Both the position numbers and the translations under genes were made by a program. The notes beneath the pieces are model-generated. The model worked only from the letters and a program-made list of their open reading frames with translations, made no database searches and was not told the origin of the DNA. Shown here one piece after another: positions 21,543-33,200 of a DNA stretch of 64,000 nt; the stretch's first letter is position 1, and every line of letters begins with the position of its first letter. The stretch comes from Vitis vinifera (Eukaryota > Streptophyta > Magnoliopsida > Vitales > Vitaceae), in the NCBI RefSeq assembly GCF_030704535.1, contig NC_081812.1, positions 21,489,501 through 21,553,500 of the forward strand, in the 5' to 3' direction.

Positions 21543-23784
21543 GCTCTTTTAGCTCGCCAAGAAGGGTATTCTAATGAAGCACAGAAATCGGCTTCAAAGA
21601 GATATATGGAAGGTTGAGTCCAATTCTTTTGCGGTCAGCCTAGCTATTTGTAGAACTCATCTTCTAATCCTTCAAATACGGCAAAAAGGTCGAAAGAGAG
21701 AATTTCAAAGCTGTGAATGGAATCTGATATTCAAATAAAGAAATATAGGCAAAGAAAATCACGCTAAGACCTGTATATCACGAAACTTCATTGCTTCTTC
21801 AACCCTTATTATAATGCAGTGAATGATGACAGGCCTAGAGTTGTTTTGGAGACTTAAAAAACTACAATTTATTGACCATTACACTAATTGCTGGTTTTAC
21901 CCTTTGCAAGCAAAAGATTAAATTCTTCAAAGAAAAGTTTATCAAGTCTGATCTTTTTGTTTTTCACTCGTATTTTCCTTCCTATTCCCTAAATTGCACA
22001 TTTTTTTCTTGTTCATGACTTTTGATGTGTATTCTTAGAAGTAATTGAAACCATCTTAAATTTGTTCTGAAAATAAATAAGTTCTCGAAAATCATTTCTA
22101 ATTAAAAACTTATTAAACGTGTGTTTTAAGTTAGAAAACTAATTTCTATCCAATTTCCTTGACCGGTATTTCATTTTGATTGATTTCGATTTACAAAAAC
22201 TTTGTATTATTTAATACATAAGAATATTAATATTTTCCATTTTATATATTCTACTTGCCAAATTTTTGTCCCCTTTTGGCTAAATTTTGATAATCAGCAC
22301 CAAGTTCATGTAACTTGGGTGTAATATGCCACGTGTCTTTTTCTTGACAGATTCAAGAATGAACCTAGGTTGGTATTGGTGATGTTGGCTAATTTTTTAT
22401 GAGGAAAAATCAGAATGTGAGTGAAATGAAATCCAAATTCATTTAATTGGGAGACCAGAAGTATGTGGTCAATTTTGATGCTCTCAGTCCACATTCTTAG
22501 AGGTTTCCTAAAATCATCCCTTGTTTAAAATCTCTGGTGGTACGGACAAATAGATGGTCAAGTTGATAAGTATGAGTTCTAGTCTTCTAGAGAACGTGGA
22601 AAAGTTCCCAGGCCGGCCAAGTCTAATCATTTGAACAGTAGTGAGCCTATACTCTATTCTTCAACTTGAAGGAATCACGGCCCCACCCTACTCTCTTCTT
22701 TTCACACTTACTGATTATGTTCATGGGGCTTCCTGTACTCTATTTTTCAAGGCATAATTTATTGACCAAGGAGGAGAAATACAATTGTACACCCAAGATT
22801 TTTGCCTTTTTGATCCAAAAATCATATTGTTTGAATTCCACATTATAGATACTACCGTTTGGCGTGTAGAGTATCTTCATGAATAACTTTCACCCGATAA
22901 CAAAGTCTCATCTATTTATTTGTGGAAAAAAAAGAAGAGAGAAATAGATTCAAGAAATTGTTTCTACATGCCCGCCATTGAGTGGTTTTTCAAAGAGCAA
23001 GTTGGAAAACTCAGCTTCCATGGATACGACTTCTGGATAAGAGCAATTAAGGGGCTCAAGGCCTCTTTTGGCTTAGAGGTATAAGTATACAAATATTAGC
23101 ATTCATTGTCAGTATCAATATCAATGGAGTCTGTCAAATATAATAACTAGTGGTCTTCTTCTGACTTTGGACTATGTCTATGTCACTAGACAGCTTCTTG
23201 AATTTCTGGATCCAAGGGGTTCAAAATTTCAAGCTTATCTTCTGGGACTGGGAGTAGTTAGAATGTTGAGGATAGCACACTACGTAATCGCTGACCAACT
23301 GTTACAGGTCATTTTGTTGAGTAAGCCCACCTTTGTTTAATCCATTTATATGGATTTCAATCTTGTAGATTATATCATATTTGGTGATGAGGAGTTTGGT
23401 TCAATCCTAGTTTCTAGTGAATAAAATAAACTTCTCTTGCGGGCACTGTCCCTTCAATCCTAGCAAACTCAGCGGAAGTTCGACCTCCGTCATCTTCTGC
23501 ATGATGTAATAAGATTGATTTAGGTTTTACAATTCAACATTAACAAGCATAATATCAATGATTCAACTGCAATAAACTCCATTTGCTATCATTAGTAGAG
23601 TTTGATACAATTTAAGAGACTTGATTGTAACTTGTAGCACACAATGAGGGGTGTTGATGCCTTGAAAAGCAAAGAAAATTTGAAGCATCAGTGAAGCTAT
23701 TACTGTAACTAATGAAAAATTAACATGAAGCGTACTGATATATAGAAGATGGATACCTCCTGACTCAGATTTTGTCCTGATTTT
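21543..23784. other. spacer between lectin kinase copies A and B
   Basis: Holds the promoter and 5' leader of copy A (a TTATAATAAGG box reads on the minus strand near 21805-21815) and the 3' flank of copy B. The rest is AT-rich and no gene or named repeat was recognised. Confidence 0.5.
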
Positions 23785-25749
23785 TTATCTCCCAATCAGT
23801 TGTGAAGATGGAGTATTTTGGTCTCCACTGAAAGGGTAGTCCTCCAAATCCTCGTTGAGAGACGGAGGCATTGCAGGTGGCCACACAAAAGCAGGTCTGT
23901 CCATGGGGATAACTGGTGGAGCAACCTCTCCGGCAAGAACCCTCAAGGCAGTTCTCATGGATGGCCTCTGGAATGGATTTGGATGACAACTAGCCAGTGC
24001 CAAAACCAATACACATTCAGCTTGCTCCTTGCTGAAAACCCCATTCAATTGCAAATCTACCACATCCAGAATGCTCCCTCCCCTGTAATTTTCCCATACC
24101 CAATCCACAATGCTGCTGTTATAATTGTTCTGCATGCTTTGTCTTCCAGGTTTTCTTCCACAGACAACTTCAAGTACCAGGACACCAAATGCGTAAACAT
24201 CTGTTTGAACTGTTGCCCTCCCAATAAGAAAACTTTCTGGAGCCATGTAGCCAGGCGTTCCTGCAATTGCTTTGGTGGAATGGTGAGTTTGGTCACTAGG
24301 ATTGATGGTTCGAGCCAGTCCAAAATCCCCCAATCGGGCGTTGAACTCTGAGTCCAGCATTACATTGCTTGCCTTTATGTCTCGGTGAAGCACCCTCTTC
24401 TCACATCCATTATGAAGGTAGTCCAGTGCCTGTGCCACCCCATAAATGACAGCATGCCTCCTTTCCCAATTCAGAGTAACTGGGTTAGTCTCTACTCCGT
24501 GATTCTGATTGCAAAATATGAGCATGTCGAGGCTCTTATTTGGCATGAACTCATACACCAGAAGCAGTTCATCTCTCTCATGGCACCATCCCAATAATTT
24601 CACAAGATTTCTGTGATGGAGGTTGCTGATTGTTGTGATTTCTGCTATAAAATCTCGCTTGCCCTCATGTGAATTCCTTGAAAATCTTTTCACAGCTACC
24701 TCCCTATTTACCAAGACTCCTTTATAGACGGTCCCAAATCCACCTCTGCCAAGCAAGTTATCAGAATTGAAGTTTTCTGTGGCAGCTTCCAGTTCTTTCA
24801 ATTTGAATTTTCTTGGAGCCGTGGATGAGCCTTGAATCTGCAGCTCAAACCACCCTGGATCATCCTCCTCCTCCACATGATCCTTGGTTTTGCGTTGCCA
24901 TTTCCAGTACAGGAAGGCAGAAAATCCAATAACCAAACCTATTGCCCCAGGAACCGTGATCCAGACCCATAGCAGGTTAGGGGCATCATCATATAGTTCC
25001 AACCCACTGAATTCCCATGACTTCACATAATTGATCTGTGCATAAACTCCAGTTGAAGCTGAGAATCCTACATAAACCTTCTGAGGTAGATAGTCGTAGA
25101 GATTAAGTGACTCGAAAATTACAGGAACGCTCCTGTTTTCCCCAACAAAAATGCTCAAGCCTTGCCCATCATATTGAACCTTCACCTTTATATCAATACC
25201 ACTTGAAAGATTGACACTTAAACTCTCTTGTTTTCTTGAGTAGATGCTATTCAGATCCAGGCCGACGTGGTTATCATCCAAGTCCTCTGGGTAGCTGTTC
25301 CTGGTGTCAAATTCTACTGCCACAGCTCCCCTTGTACTTGACCCCATTGTATTCTCGCTTATAATCCCAAGCCATTTTCCTACGCTGTTGGCTGGAATAT
25401 CCGCATGCCCGGTTAAGATAAAAGCCAGGCCTTCACCCCCTGGATATGTGAGGGGAGTGATATTGATCACAAAGGTGGAATTAAAAGGTAATGTGCCTCT
25501 GCCTGTGCTCCACAACTTCAAAGGCCTTGTATAAAAGACCCGGCCACATCCTCCATTATTTAAAACATTTTGTGTTAGCTGGATGGTGTCAGAAGCCATA
25601 TATGAATCTCCGAAGAACGTCAAATCATCTCCTTTTTGTGGTTTGAAAATTGGATAACTGAAATTGAAGCATTCAGCTTGAGTAACAGCGCCAACCAAGA
25701 CAGTTGCTAGTGCTACTGCATTAAACCGCAGAAAATCATGGCTTAACAT
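23785..25749 (-). CDS. L-type lectin receptor kinase (copy B)
   Basis: Single exon, 654 residues from the ATG at 25749. The open frame extends 57 bases further upstream but only to a TTG, and paralogues start at the position chosen here. Signal peptide with ATVLVGAVTQAEC, lectin domain to about residue 250, transmembrane helix (LLWVWITVPGAIGLVIGF), kinase with GRGGFGTVY, Lys354, HRD 455-457 and DFG 475-477. The lectin has EFDTRNSYPEDLDDNH, so the two acidic metal ligands are kept, and GGEG in place of GDG. From the juxtamembrane FELQIQGSS-type motif to the C-terminus it is nearly identical to copy C, while the lectin halves are only about half identical by eye. Predicted plasma-membrane receptor; ligand unknown. 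Confidence 0.93.
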   Translation of the reverse strand: MLSHDFLRFNAVALATVLVGAVTQAECFNFSYPIFKPQKGDDLTFFGDSYMASDTIQLTQNVLNNGGCGRVFYTRPLKLWSTGRGTLPFNSTFVINITPLTYPGGEGLAFILTGHADIPANSVGKWLGIISENTMGSSTRGAVAVEFDTRNSYPEDLDDNHVGLDLNSIYSRKQESLSVNLSSGIDIKVKVQYDGQGLSIFVGENRSVPVIFESLNLYDYLPQKVYVGFSASTGVYAQINYVKSWEFSGLELYDDAPNLLWVWITVPGAIGLVIGFSAFLYWKWQRKTKDHVEEEDDPGWFELQIQGSSTAPRKFKLKELEAATENFNSDNLLGRGGFGTVYKGVLVNREVAVKRFSRNSHEGKRDFIAEITTISNLHHRNLVKLLGWCHERDELLLVYEFMPNKSLDMLIFCNQNHGVETNPVTLNWERRHAVIYGVAQALDYLHNGCEKRVLHRDIKASNVMLDSEFNARLGDFGLARTINPSDQTHHSTKAIAGTPGYMAPESFLIGRATVQTDVYAFGVLVLEVVCGRKPGRQSMQNNYNSSIVDWVWENYRGGSILDVVDLQLNGVFSKEQAECVLVLALASCHPNPFQRPSMRTALRVLAGEVAPPVIPMDRPAFVWPPAMPPSLNEDLEDYPFSGDQNTPSSQLIGR

Positions 25750-26551
25750 ACTGTCTCTGCCTGACCAGATGCATACCAAGTACAGGAAACGATTCTGTTC
25801 AAACAACTGCAGTCAGCCCATTTGATGAACTTGATACCACATTCAAGTTCATGACTTTCTACAAGGGGAAATTCGGGTTTCCTTTTATTATATTTCTGTT
25901 GAATGTGTTAAAAATATATGCCAAGACTTTAGAGGCTGATCATCATGCTGGTTGCCGGCGATCCACACAACCAGCTGAGGAATAGTTATAAATTGGGATA
26001 TGAACGGCTAAAAAAAATATCTTAACAAGCAACTAGGAAACTTCCGAAATTTTCAAAGATGAAGAATGTGATAAAAAAAACACAACCCAAGTCCATCCTA
26101 TTGTAGGACATGAGTTAGGCCAGAGTCATTGGATGACCAGAACTGTGGTGATCCAGCCCTCAGTCCTGAGTCCTCCATAAGAAGTTTCCATGTATAAGCT
26201 CTTCTCCGTAGAAAGACCAACTATTAGCATGAGTTTGAGAACGATTGTCTTTATATTATTTGGGAGACGAAATAGTTACAAGCTACATTTAAAGGCACTA
26301 TCAACTAAAAAGTAATAGTACCTAAAGCTACATTTTTAACACATATACAGCGAAGGGCACTCATGCCCTTGAACAATCAAAGAGGGGGGAAATTTGTAAA
26401 CACGCAATAAGGGGTGTTCATGCAAACAAGGAGAAAATTTAGCACATCAATGAAGCTAAAGCAATTCACCACCATAAACTAATGAAAAAACAAGAGGCAT
26501 ACTGATATATAGAAGATGGACACCCCTGACTTTGAATTACTGGCATGATTT
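25750..26551. other. spacer between lectin kinase copies B and C
   Basis: Short spacer of 0.8 kb with the copy B 5' flank and copy C 3' flank. Part of it (about 26050-26340) is similar to 29215-29455 and 50240-50540, which shows that the spacers were duplicated with the genes. Confidence 0.6.
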
Positions 26552-28519
26552 TCATCTTCCAATCAGTTCTGAAGATGGGGTGTTTCGGTCTCCACTGAAA
26601 GTGTAGTCCTGCAAATCCTCATTGAGAGATGGGGGCATTGCAGGTGGCCACACAAAAGCAGGTCTGTCCATGGGGATAACTGGTGGAGCAACCTCTCCTG
26701 CAAGAACCCTCAAGACAGTTCTCATGGATGGCCTCTGGTATGGATTTGGATGGCAACAAGCCAGAGCCAAAACCAATACACATTCAGCTTGCTCCTTGCT
26801 GAAAATCCCATTCAATTGCAAATCTACCACATCCAGAATGCTCCCTCCCCTGTAATTTTCCCATACCCAATCCACTATGCTATTGTTATAGTTGTTCTGC
26901 GTGCTTTGTCTTCCAGGCTTTCTTCCACAGACAACTTCAAGTACCAGGACACCAAATGCGTAAACATCTGTTTGAACTGTTGCCCTCCCAATAAGAAAAC
27001 TTTCTGGAGCCATGTAGCCAGGCGTTCCTGCAATTGCTTTGGTGGAATGGTGAGTTTGATCACTCGGATTGATGGTTCGAGCCAGTCCAAAATCCCCCAA
27101 TCGGGCGTTGAATTCTGAGTCCAGCATTACATTACTTGCCTTTATGTCTCGGTGAAGCACCCTCTTCTCACATCCATTATGAAGGTAGTCCAGTGCCTGT
27201 GTCACCCCATAAATGACACCATGCCTCCTTTCCCAATTCAGAGTAACTGGGTTAGTCTCTGCTCCATGATTCTGATTGCAAAATATGAGCTTGTCTAGGC
27301 TCTTATTTGGCATGAACTCATACACCAGAAGCAGTTCATCTCTCTCATGGCACCATCCCAATAATTTCACAAGATTTCTGTGATGGAGGTTGCTGATTGT
27401 TGTGATTTCTGCTATAAAATCTTGCTTGCCCTCATGTGAATTCCTTGAAAATCTTTTCACAGCTACCTCCCTATTTATCGATACTCCTTTATAGACAGTC
27501 CCAAATCCACCTCTGCCGAGCAAGTTATCAGAATTGAAGTTCTCTGTGGCAGACTCCAGTTCTTTCAATCTGAATTTTCTTGGAGCCGTGGATAAGCCTT
27601 GAATCTGTAGCTCAAATCCCGGATCATCTCCCTTCCTGACATAATATTTCCATTTCCAATACAAGGAAAAGGCAAATCCAATAAACAAAGCTATTACTGC
27701 AGCAACTATGATCCAGATCCATTGCGGCATCTGATGATCATCTAAATCTAATACACTGAATTCCCATGACCTTACATAGTTTAGTTGGGAATAATTTCCC
27801 GTTGAAGCTGAGAATCCCACATAAACTTTGTGACGCAGATAGATGGAGAAATTAAGAGAGTCAGAAATTGCTGGTGAGCTCGTGTCTTCCCCCACAAAAA
27901 CCCTCAAAACCTCCCCATCATACCGAATTCTCACCTTGACGTCCATACCACTTGAAAGATCCACATATAGGCTTTCTTGTTTTTTTAAATAGCCATTCAA
28001 GTTCAGTCCAATCCGGCTACCATTCAAATTTTCTGTGTTACTCCTCCCAGTGAGAAATGCTACTGCCACCGTTTCAATTTCAGGTGATGATACCGTGGCC
28101 TCATTCACGATCCCAAGCCATTGTCCTTGGCTGTTACTTGGAAGATCGGTATGTCCAGTTAAGATAAAGGCCAAACCGTCACCACCTGGGTTTGTGGTGT
28201 TGATGATGTTAAGTACAAAGGTGGAATTAAAAGATGCCATGCCTTTGCTTTTGCTCCACAACCTGAATGGTCTTTTGTACAGCGCTCGGCCAGACTGATT
28301 CCTGCTGAAATCTATGCTTGAAACATCAGGTGTAACCTGGATGCCACCCAAAGCTATATATGAATTCTTTAAAATGAGATTGGTCTCATCTTCTTCCGTA
28401 AAACTTGAATAATTGAAACTGAAACAGCCAGCTTGAGCAACAGCGCCAACCAAGAGAGCTACTAGTAGTAGAAAGTTAACTACTGAAGAAAAGCACAGCA
28501 AAGATCGGTTGTGTAGCAT
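26552..28519 (-). CDS. L-type lectin receptor kinase with degenerate lectin metal site (copy C)
   Basis: Single exon, 655 residues, ATG at 28519. Signal peptide (NFLLLVALLVGAVAQAGC), lectin domain (about 32-256), transmembrane helix (about 266-287, WIWIIVAAVIALFIGF), kinase with GRGGFGTVY, Lys355, HRD 456-458 and DFG 476-478. The kinase is complete. In the lectin the metal-binding EFDT is replaced by AFLT at 154-157 and the following loop reads GRSNTENLNGSRIG, so Ca/Mn binding and classical sugar binding are unlikely. Unlike its paralogues it keeps GDG in loop A. The gene has no stop or frameshift, so it may be a receptor with a changed or absent sugar-binding role. Kinase half nearly identical to copy B. 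Confidence 0.92.
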   Translation of the reverse strand: MLHNRSLLCFSSVVNFLLLVALLVGAVAQAGCFSFNYSSFTEEDETNLILKNSYIALGGIQVTPDVSSIDFSRNQSGRALYKRPFRLWSKSKGMASFNSTFVLNIINTTNPGGDGLAFILTGHTDLPSNSQGQWLGIVNEATVSSPEIETVAVAFLTGRSNTENLNGSRIGLNLNGYLKKQESLYVDLSSGMDVKVRIRYDGEVLRVFVGEDTSSPAISDSLNFSIYLRHKVYVGFSASTGNYSQLNYVRSWEFSVLDLDDHQMPQWIWIIVAAVIALFIGFAFSLYWKWKYYVRKGDDPGFELQIQGLSTAPRKFRLKELESATENFNSDNLLGRGGFGTVYKGVSINREVAVKRFSRNSHEGKQDFIAEITTISNLHHRNLVKLLGWCHERDELLLVYEFMPNKSLDKLIFCNQNHGAETNPVTLNWERRHGVIYGVTQALDYLHNGCEKRVLHRDIKASNVMLDSEFNARLGDFGLARTINPSDQTHHSTKAIAGTPGYMAPESFLIGRATVQTDVYAFGVLVLEVVCGRKPGRQSTQNNYNNSIVDWVWENYRGGSILDVVDLQLNGIFSKEQAECVLVLALACCHPNPYQRPSMRTVLRVLAGEVAPPVIPMDRPAFVWPPAMPPSLNEDLQDYTFSGDRNTPSSELIGR

Positions 28520-29455
28520 TCTGTTTCAGATGGCCACGATGCAAACACAATGGCCAGAATAGCCTTTAAGGGATACGCTTATGTTCAAACATTTGCAGCT
28601 ACCCCATTTAAGGACTTTAACACGGAAAAAAAGTCATGTTCACGACTTGTATAAGGAGAAACTTCCTTTTTCCTTCCCACCGCGTTTACCATAATTCTGT
28701 TGACCAATGGGGTGAATATTATAGATTGGTCAAATGATAAGACTAAGAGAAAAGAACGAATAAAATTGCAGCTTACCATCAAGGTGGTAGAACAGTCCGG
28801 CAGTTAAATATGTATAACTTTAGATATGCACAAGGGATCATGATTGAAGATCTAGCTGCAAACTGGAAGGGTCTGGTTTTCTCCTTTGAAATCCGTTTTG
28901 GGCCTTAGCTCTATAAGATATTTTTTCATCCTGGAGTTCATCTCCAATCATCTATATATAGTTGCATTCTCTCAAAGTTCCGTAAGATTGATCAGTTTGG
29001 ATAATTAGTTTCTAATAAGATTTATGTCCAGTTAATGCCTGTCAACTTGCCAGAATGTTGTTTCTCATAAATTAACTCAGGTCAATGATAATCAGCATCA
29101 GATTCATATATTTTCCCCTTGTAATCTGCAATATGGTCTATTTTATTGCATCAGGTAACCAGGAAACCTCTGGGTATAAGGGTTTTTGTGGTCCCTATCC
29201 ACAATTTTCAAAGAGGAAAAATGTGACGAAAGCACAACCCAAATCAAACACGAATTAGGCTGTTGTCATTGGATGACCAGTACTGTGGTCCAGTCGTCAC
29301 TCCTGGGTCCTCCCTCAAGAGGTTTCCAAGAATAAGCTCTTTCCACAGAAACATAACCATTAGCAAGAGTTAGAGAACGATTACATTTATATTCTTGAGA
29401 AGAAATAGTTACAAGCTGCATTTAATGGTACTGTCAATTAAAAAGTAGTAGTACT
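28520..29455. other. upstream flank of copy C
   Basis: Presumed promoter of copy C. Text at 28620-28760 is also found upstream of the pseudogene copy (45960-45979 continuing at 49588-49720), and 29215-29455 matches 26050-26340 and 50240-50540. These are remnants of the tandem duplication unit. No gene is seen. Confidence 0.55.
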
Positions 29456-29478
29456 CATGGATGAAAATTTCGGGATAT

Positions 29479-30222
29479 TGTAGGGACCCCTCCCTCCGAG
29501 AACACGTGGCACGCATCTTACAGTGACACGTGGCACGCATTGTCATCCGAGGCACCCTCATCCGGATCTTCCTATAAAGCACACATGGCAGGCTTTTCCG
29601 GACTACCTCAAGGAAGATCAAACGACACTTATAAATATATCATCCGGACGGCTCACACAATACATCCGGATGATCAACATATGCCATCCGGATAAAGTGG
29701 TCCGGATCATTGACTGAAGTAAGCAAGTCTCACACGTTACCACAACAGCCTGTCATGGCCCACGTTCCGCCGCCTGCAGGGTGAGAGGACAAGATGAAGT
29801 GACAACAAGTCACTTCCTTTGATCATTCCACATGGTCACTTCCCACGATCTCTGACAGCTGCATCACCTACCACGATCTCTGTCAGCCACCCGTAGGGTG
29901 ATGATGGCCTTGGTGCCATCTAATGTCATCATGACAACATAAAATATCTCCCCACCATTAATGAGAGGAGCAGTACACCTGACATTATATATAAACCTTC
30001 ACACGAAGAGGAAGGTAATCACCTGATACCTAGTAAAAGGACAACTGATTTATATCTCCCTCTCTAACCATGGCTAACAAAACCATCGGAGGGTGCGTCC
30101 GGACACCCTGTCCGGATGCCTTTTGCAGGTATAATGACTGAATCAAGAACCTTTGTGGGTTGAGATCGCGTGTCCATCCATTTAGCAACTACGTGGAACA
30201 CCAGGAGCGCAGGGTATCAACA
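29479..30222 (+). repeat. 5' LTR of the Gypsy element
   Basis: 744 bases, starts TGTAGGGACCCC and ends GTATCAACA, so it has the TG...CA termini of LTRs. Contains repeated CATCCGGA motifs and a TATATATAAA promoter box near 29985-29995. Confidence 0.95.
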
Positions 30223-30240
30223 TTGGCGCCGTCTGTGGGA
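30223..30240 (+). other. primer-binding-type site
   Basis: TTGGCGCCGTCTGTGGG directly follows the 5' LTR, as in many plant Gypsy elements. I did not assign the primer tRNA. Confidence 0.75.
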
Positions 30241-30272
30241 AAATTTTCATTTTGATTCAGTCACTAGCAAAG

Positions 30273-33200
30273 ATGGCCACATCTTCCCGAAGTCGTTCAT
30301 CTGGTAGGGGAGAGGAAGATGATTTTGAATGGCGTCAAACCATCGAAAAAAGACAGTTGGCAAGCGAACGACAACTAAAAGCTCTCCTCTAGGAGACATA
30401 AAGATTGAGAGAAGAAAACGCTGTATTACGCATCCAGGCGTCAACATCAGGGCCTCCTCAACGTCAGCGTTGAAGAGGCCAAGTAGCAAACTCAAGGCCT
30501 CAACAAGAACCAGAATCAATATATCCTGGGACCACAGGAGCCATCCCAGGAGCATGCAACGTGAGGCCTCATGAGCCACACACGCCTATGCCCCGAGCTC
30601 CCCGTGAGGAAAGCTCAGACTCTACTCACTTTTCAGCAAAAAGACAACGCGATAGAAGACCTCAGTTGTCAAATTCAATGCGCGCAAGACTAGGCCCACA
30701 AGAGCCTGGAAGATCAAGGCCACCAGTAGCCACAACCTGGGCACCATGCCCTGACCCCATGGCCACCCCCATGGTGCAGAACGTACACTCGCATCGTGAC
30801 CCCATAGTCACCCCCGTGATGCGGAACGTTCATTCGCACCCAGCGGTACAGCAGGCTGGGGGAAACCTCCCAAACGAGCCACCCATTGGCTCCATCAGCA
30901 GAAGGCTGGATGACATGCTCTCCACGCCCTTCTGCTCTCATATCATTCATTACGAACCCCCAAGGGGATTCCTCGTGCCAAAATTTTCCACATACGATGG
31001 GACCAACGATCCCTTTGATCACATCATGCATTATCGACAGCTCATGACGCTCGATATTGGCAACGATGCACTACTATGCAAAGTATTTCCCGCCAACCTA
31101 CAAGGACAGGCCCTCTCATGGTTTCATCGCCTACCTCCCAACTCTGTTGGCAATTTCAGGGACCTGTCCGAAGCTTTCGTGGGACAATACTTGTACTCCG
31201 CTTGACACAAGCAAAATATCAGCACCCTGCAGAACATAAAAATGCAAGATAACGAATCCTTGAGGGAATTTGTGAAGCGGTTTGGCCAAGCCGTACTTCA
31301 AGTAGAGGCTTGCAGTATGGATGCTGTCCTACAAATCTTCAAGCGAAGCATCTGTCCAGGCACTCCATTTTTCGAATCACTAGCCAAAAAGCCTCCTACG
31401 ACGATGGACAACTTGTTCAGACGAGCCAACAAATATTCAATGCTCGAAGATGACGTACGTGCAGCCACCCAACAAGTTTTGGTTGCCGGACGGCCATCTA
31501 GAGGTGAAGCGGAAAGAAATGCTAAACCTCCGGACCGGCCAAGACCGTCCGATCGAAAGCAGGAGGGATCGAGTTGCCCGGATAGGCCGCCCCCCACGCC
31601 TCTCTCCATATCATATGAAAAACTTCTCCCTATGATCCAAGGCTTGTCTAACTTCAGGTGGCCAAGACCCCAAGGAACAGACCCATCCACAAGGGATCAT
31701 AGCAAGAGATGTGCCTTCCACAAGGAACACGGTCACACGACAGAAACATGCAGGAGCCTCCAGTATTTGGTCGAGAAGCTCATCAAGGCAGGACATCTAA
31801 AGCAATATCTCCGCTCAGATACTGAAAGAAAAATCACTTCCCAACATCACAATCCTGGAGCCCCCAGGGCCCCAGCCGCCCCCAAGGCCGTTATAACTAT
31901 ATTAACGGGGGTCCATCTGACGAGGAATATGACTCTAGGCGAAAAAGGCAGAAGTTGTTGCGTGCCGCATCAATACGCGAACGCATCAATTCCATCCGGC
32001 CTGGACTAACCGGAGGGGGTCCTCGCCCCATAGATGGGACAATCATTTTCCCACCGATAGATCCCACCCGGACATTGCAGCTACATCGCGACGCCCTCAT
32101 CTTGTCCCTGGAAATAGGGGACTTCGATGTGCAGCGTATCTTGGTTGACCCAGGCAGCTCGGCCGACCTTGTACAAGCATCGGTTGTTAGTCACATGGGA
32201 CACAGTCTCGCAGGCCTCGAAAACCCTGGACGAATCTTATCCGGATTTAACGGATCATCAACTACGTCCTTGGGAGACATTGTACTGCCGGTCCAAGCTG
32301 GCCCGGTCACTCTCAACGTACAATTCTCGGTGGTACAAGAGTTATCACCCTTCAATATCATCTTGGGGCGCGCATGACTACACTACATGAAAGCCATCCC
32401 CTCTACATATCATCAAATGGTGAGTTTTCTCACCAACGAAGGGCAAATTGACCTATATGGCAGCCAGCTGGCCGCTCGGCAATGCTATCAGATAGCATGA
32501 GAAGCAGGGGCCAACCAGGAAGATGCATTTCCCCCTGAACCCAGCCATGCACATGACCAATAGCAATTATTGGGTCCGGCGGACAAAGATCCCCCGGCAG
32601 CAGATCCTTTACAAACAATCCAAATTTCGGAGGAAAACACTCACCTCACGAACATCAGTTCCCTCATGACAACCGAAGAAACTCAGAGCATGCAAAATAT
32701 TCTCAGATAGAACCATGACATTTTCGCATGGGCACATTCTGATATGAAGGGAATTCATCCCTCTATCGCATTGCACAGGCTCAACGTCTTTTCAACTGCC
32801 AGACCCGTCTGGCAGAAAATTAGGCGCTTTCACCCGGATAGACAAAAAGTCATCCGGAATGAGATTGACAAATTGCTGGAATTTGGATTCATAAGAGAAG
32901 TAGCTTATCCGGATTGGTTAGCCAACGTGGTGGTGGTACCCAAAAAAAAAGGAAAATGGCGGGTTTGCGTAGATTACACCAACCTCAATAATGCATGTCC
33001 AAAAAACAGTTTCCTTTTGCCACGAATAGATCAAATTGTGGATTCCACTGCCGGGCAAGATATGCTCTCTTTCTTGGATGTCTTCTCCGGATATCACCAA
33101 ATTCCCATGTCCCCAGCTGACGAGGAAAAGACAGCATTCATAACGCCACACGGCCTCTATTGCTACAAAGTCATGCCGTTCGGACTCAAAAACGCTGGCG

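Noticed and set aside
23818-24351. A 177-residue open frame on the plus strand inside lectin kinase copy B
   Set aside because: It is the antisense shadow of the conserved kinase sequence; the same shadow occurs in the other copies and it has no protein features of its own.
25749-25806. N-terminal extension of copy B by 19 residues
   Set aside because: It begins with TTG, and the signal peptide and paralogue starts agree with the ATG at 25749.
29523-29717. Small open frames repeated at 29523 and 39103
   Set aside because: They are the same stretch of the two LTRs, which are non-coding.
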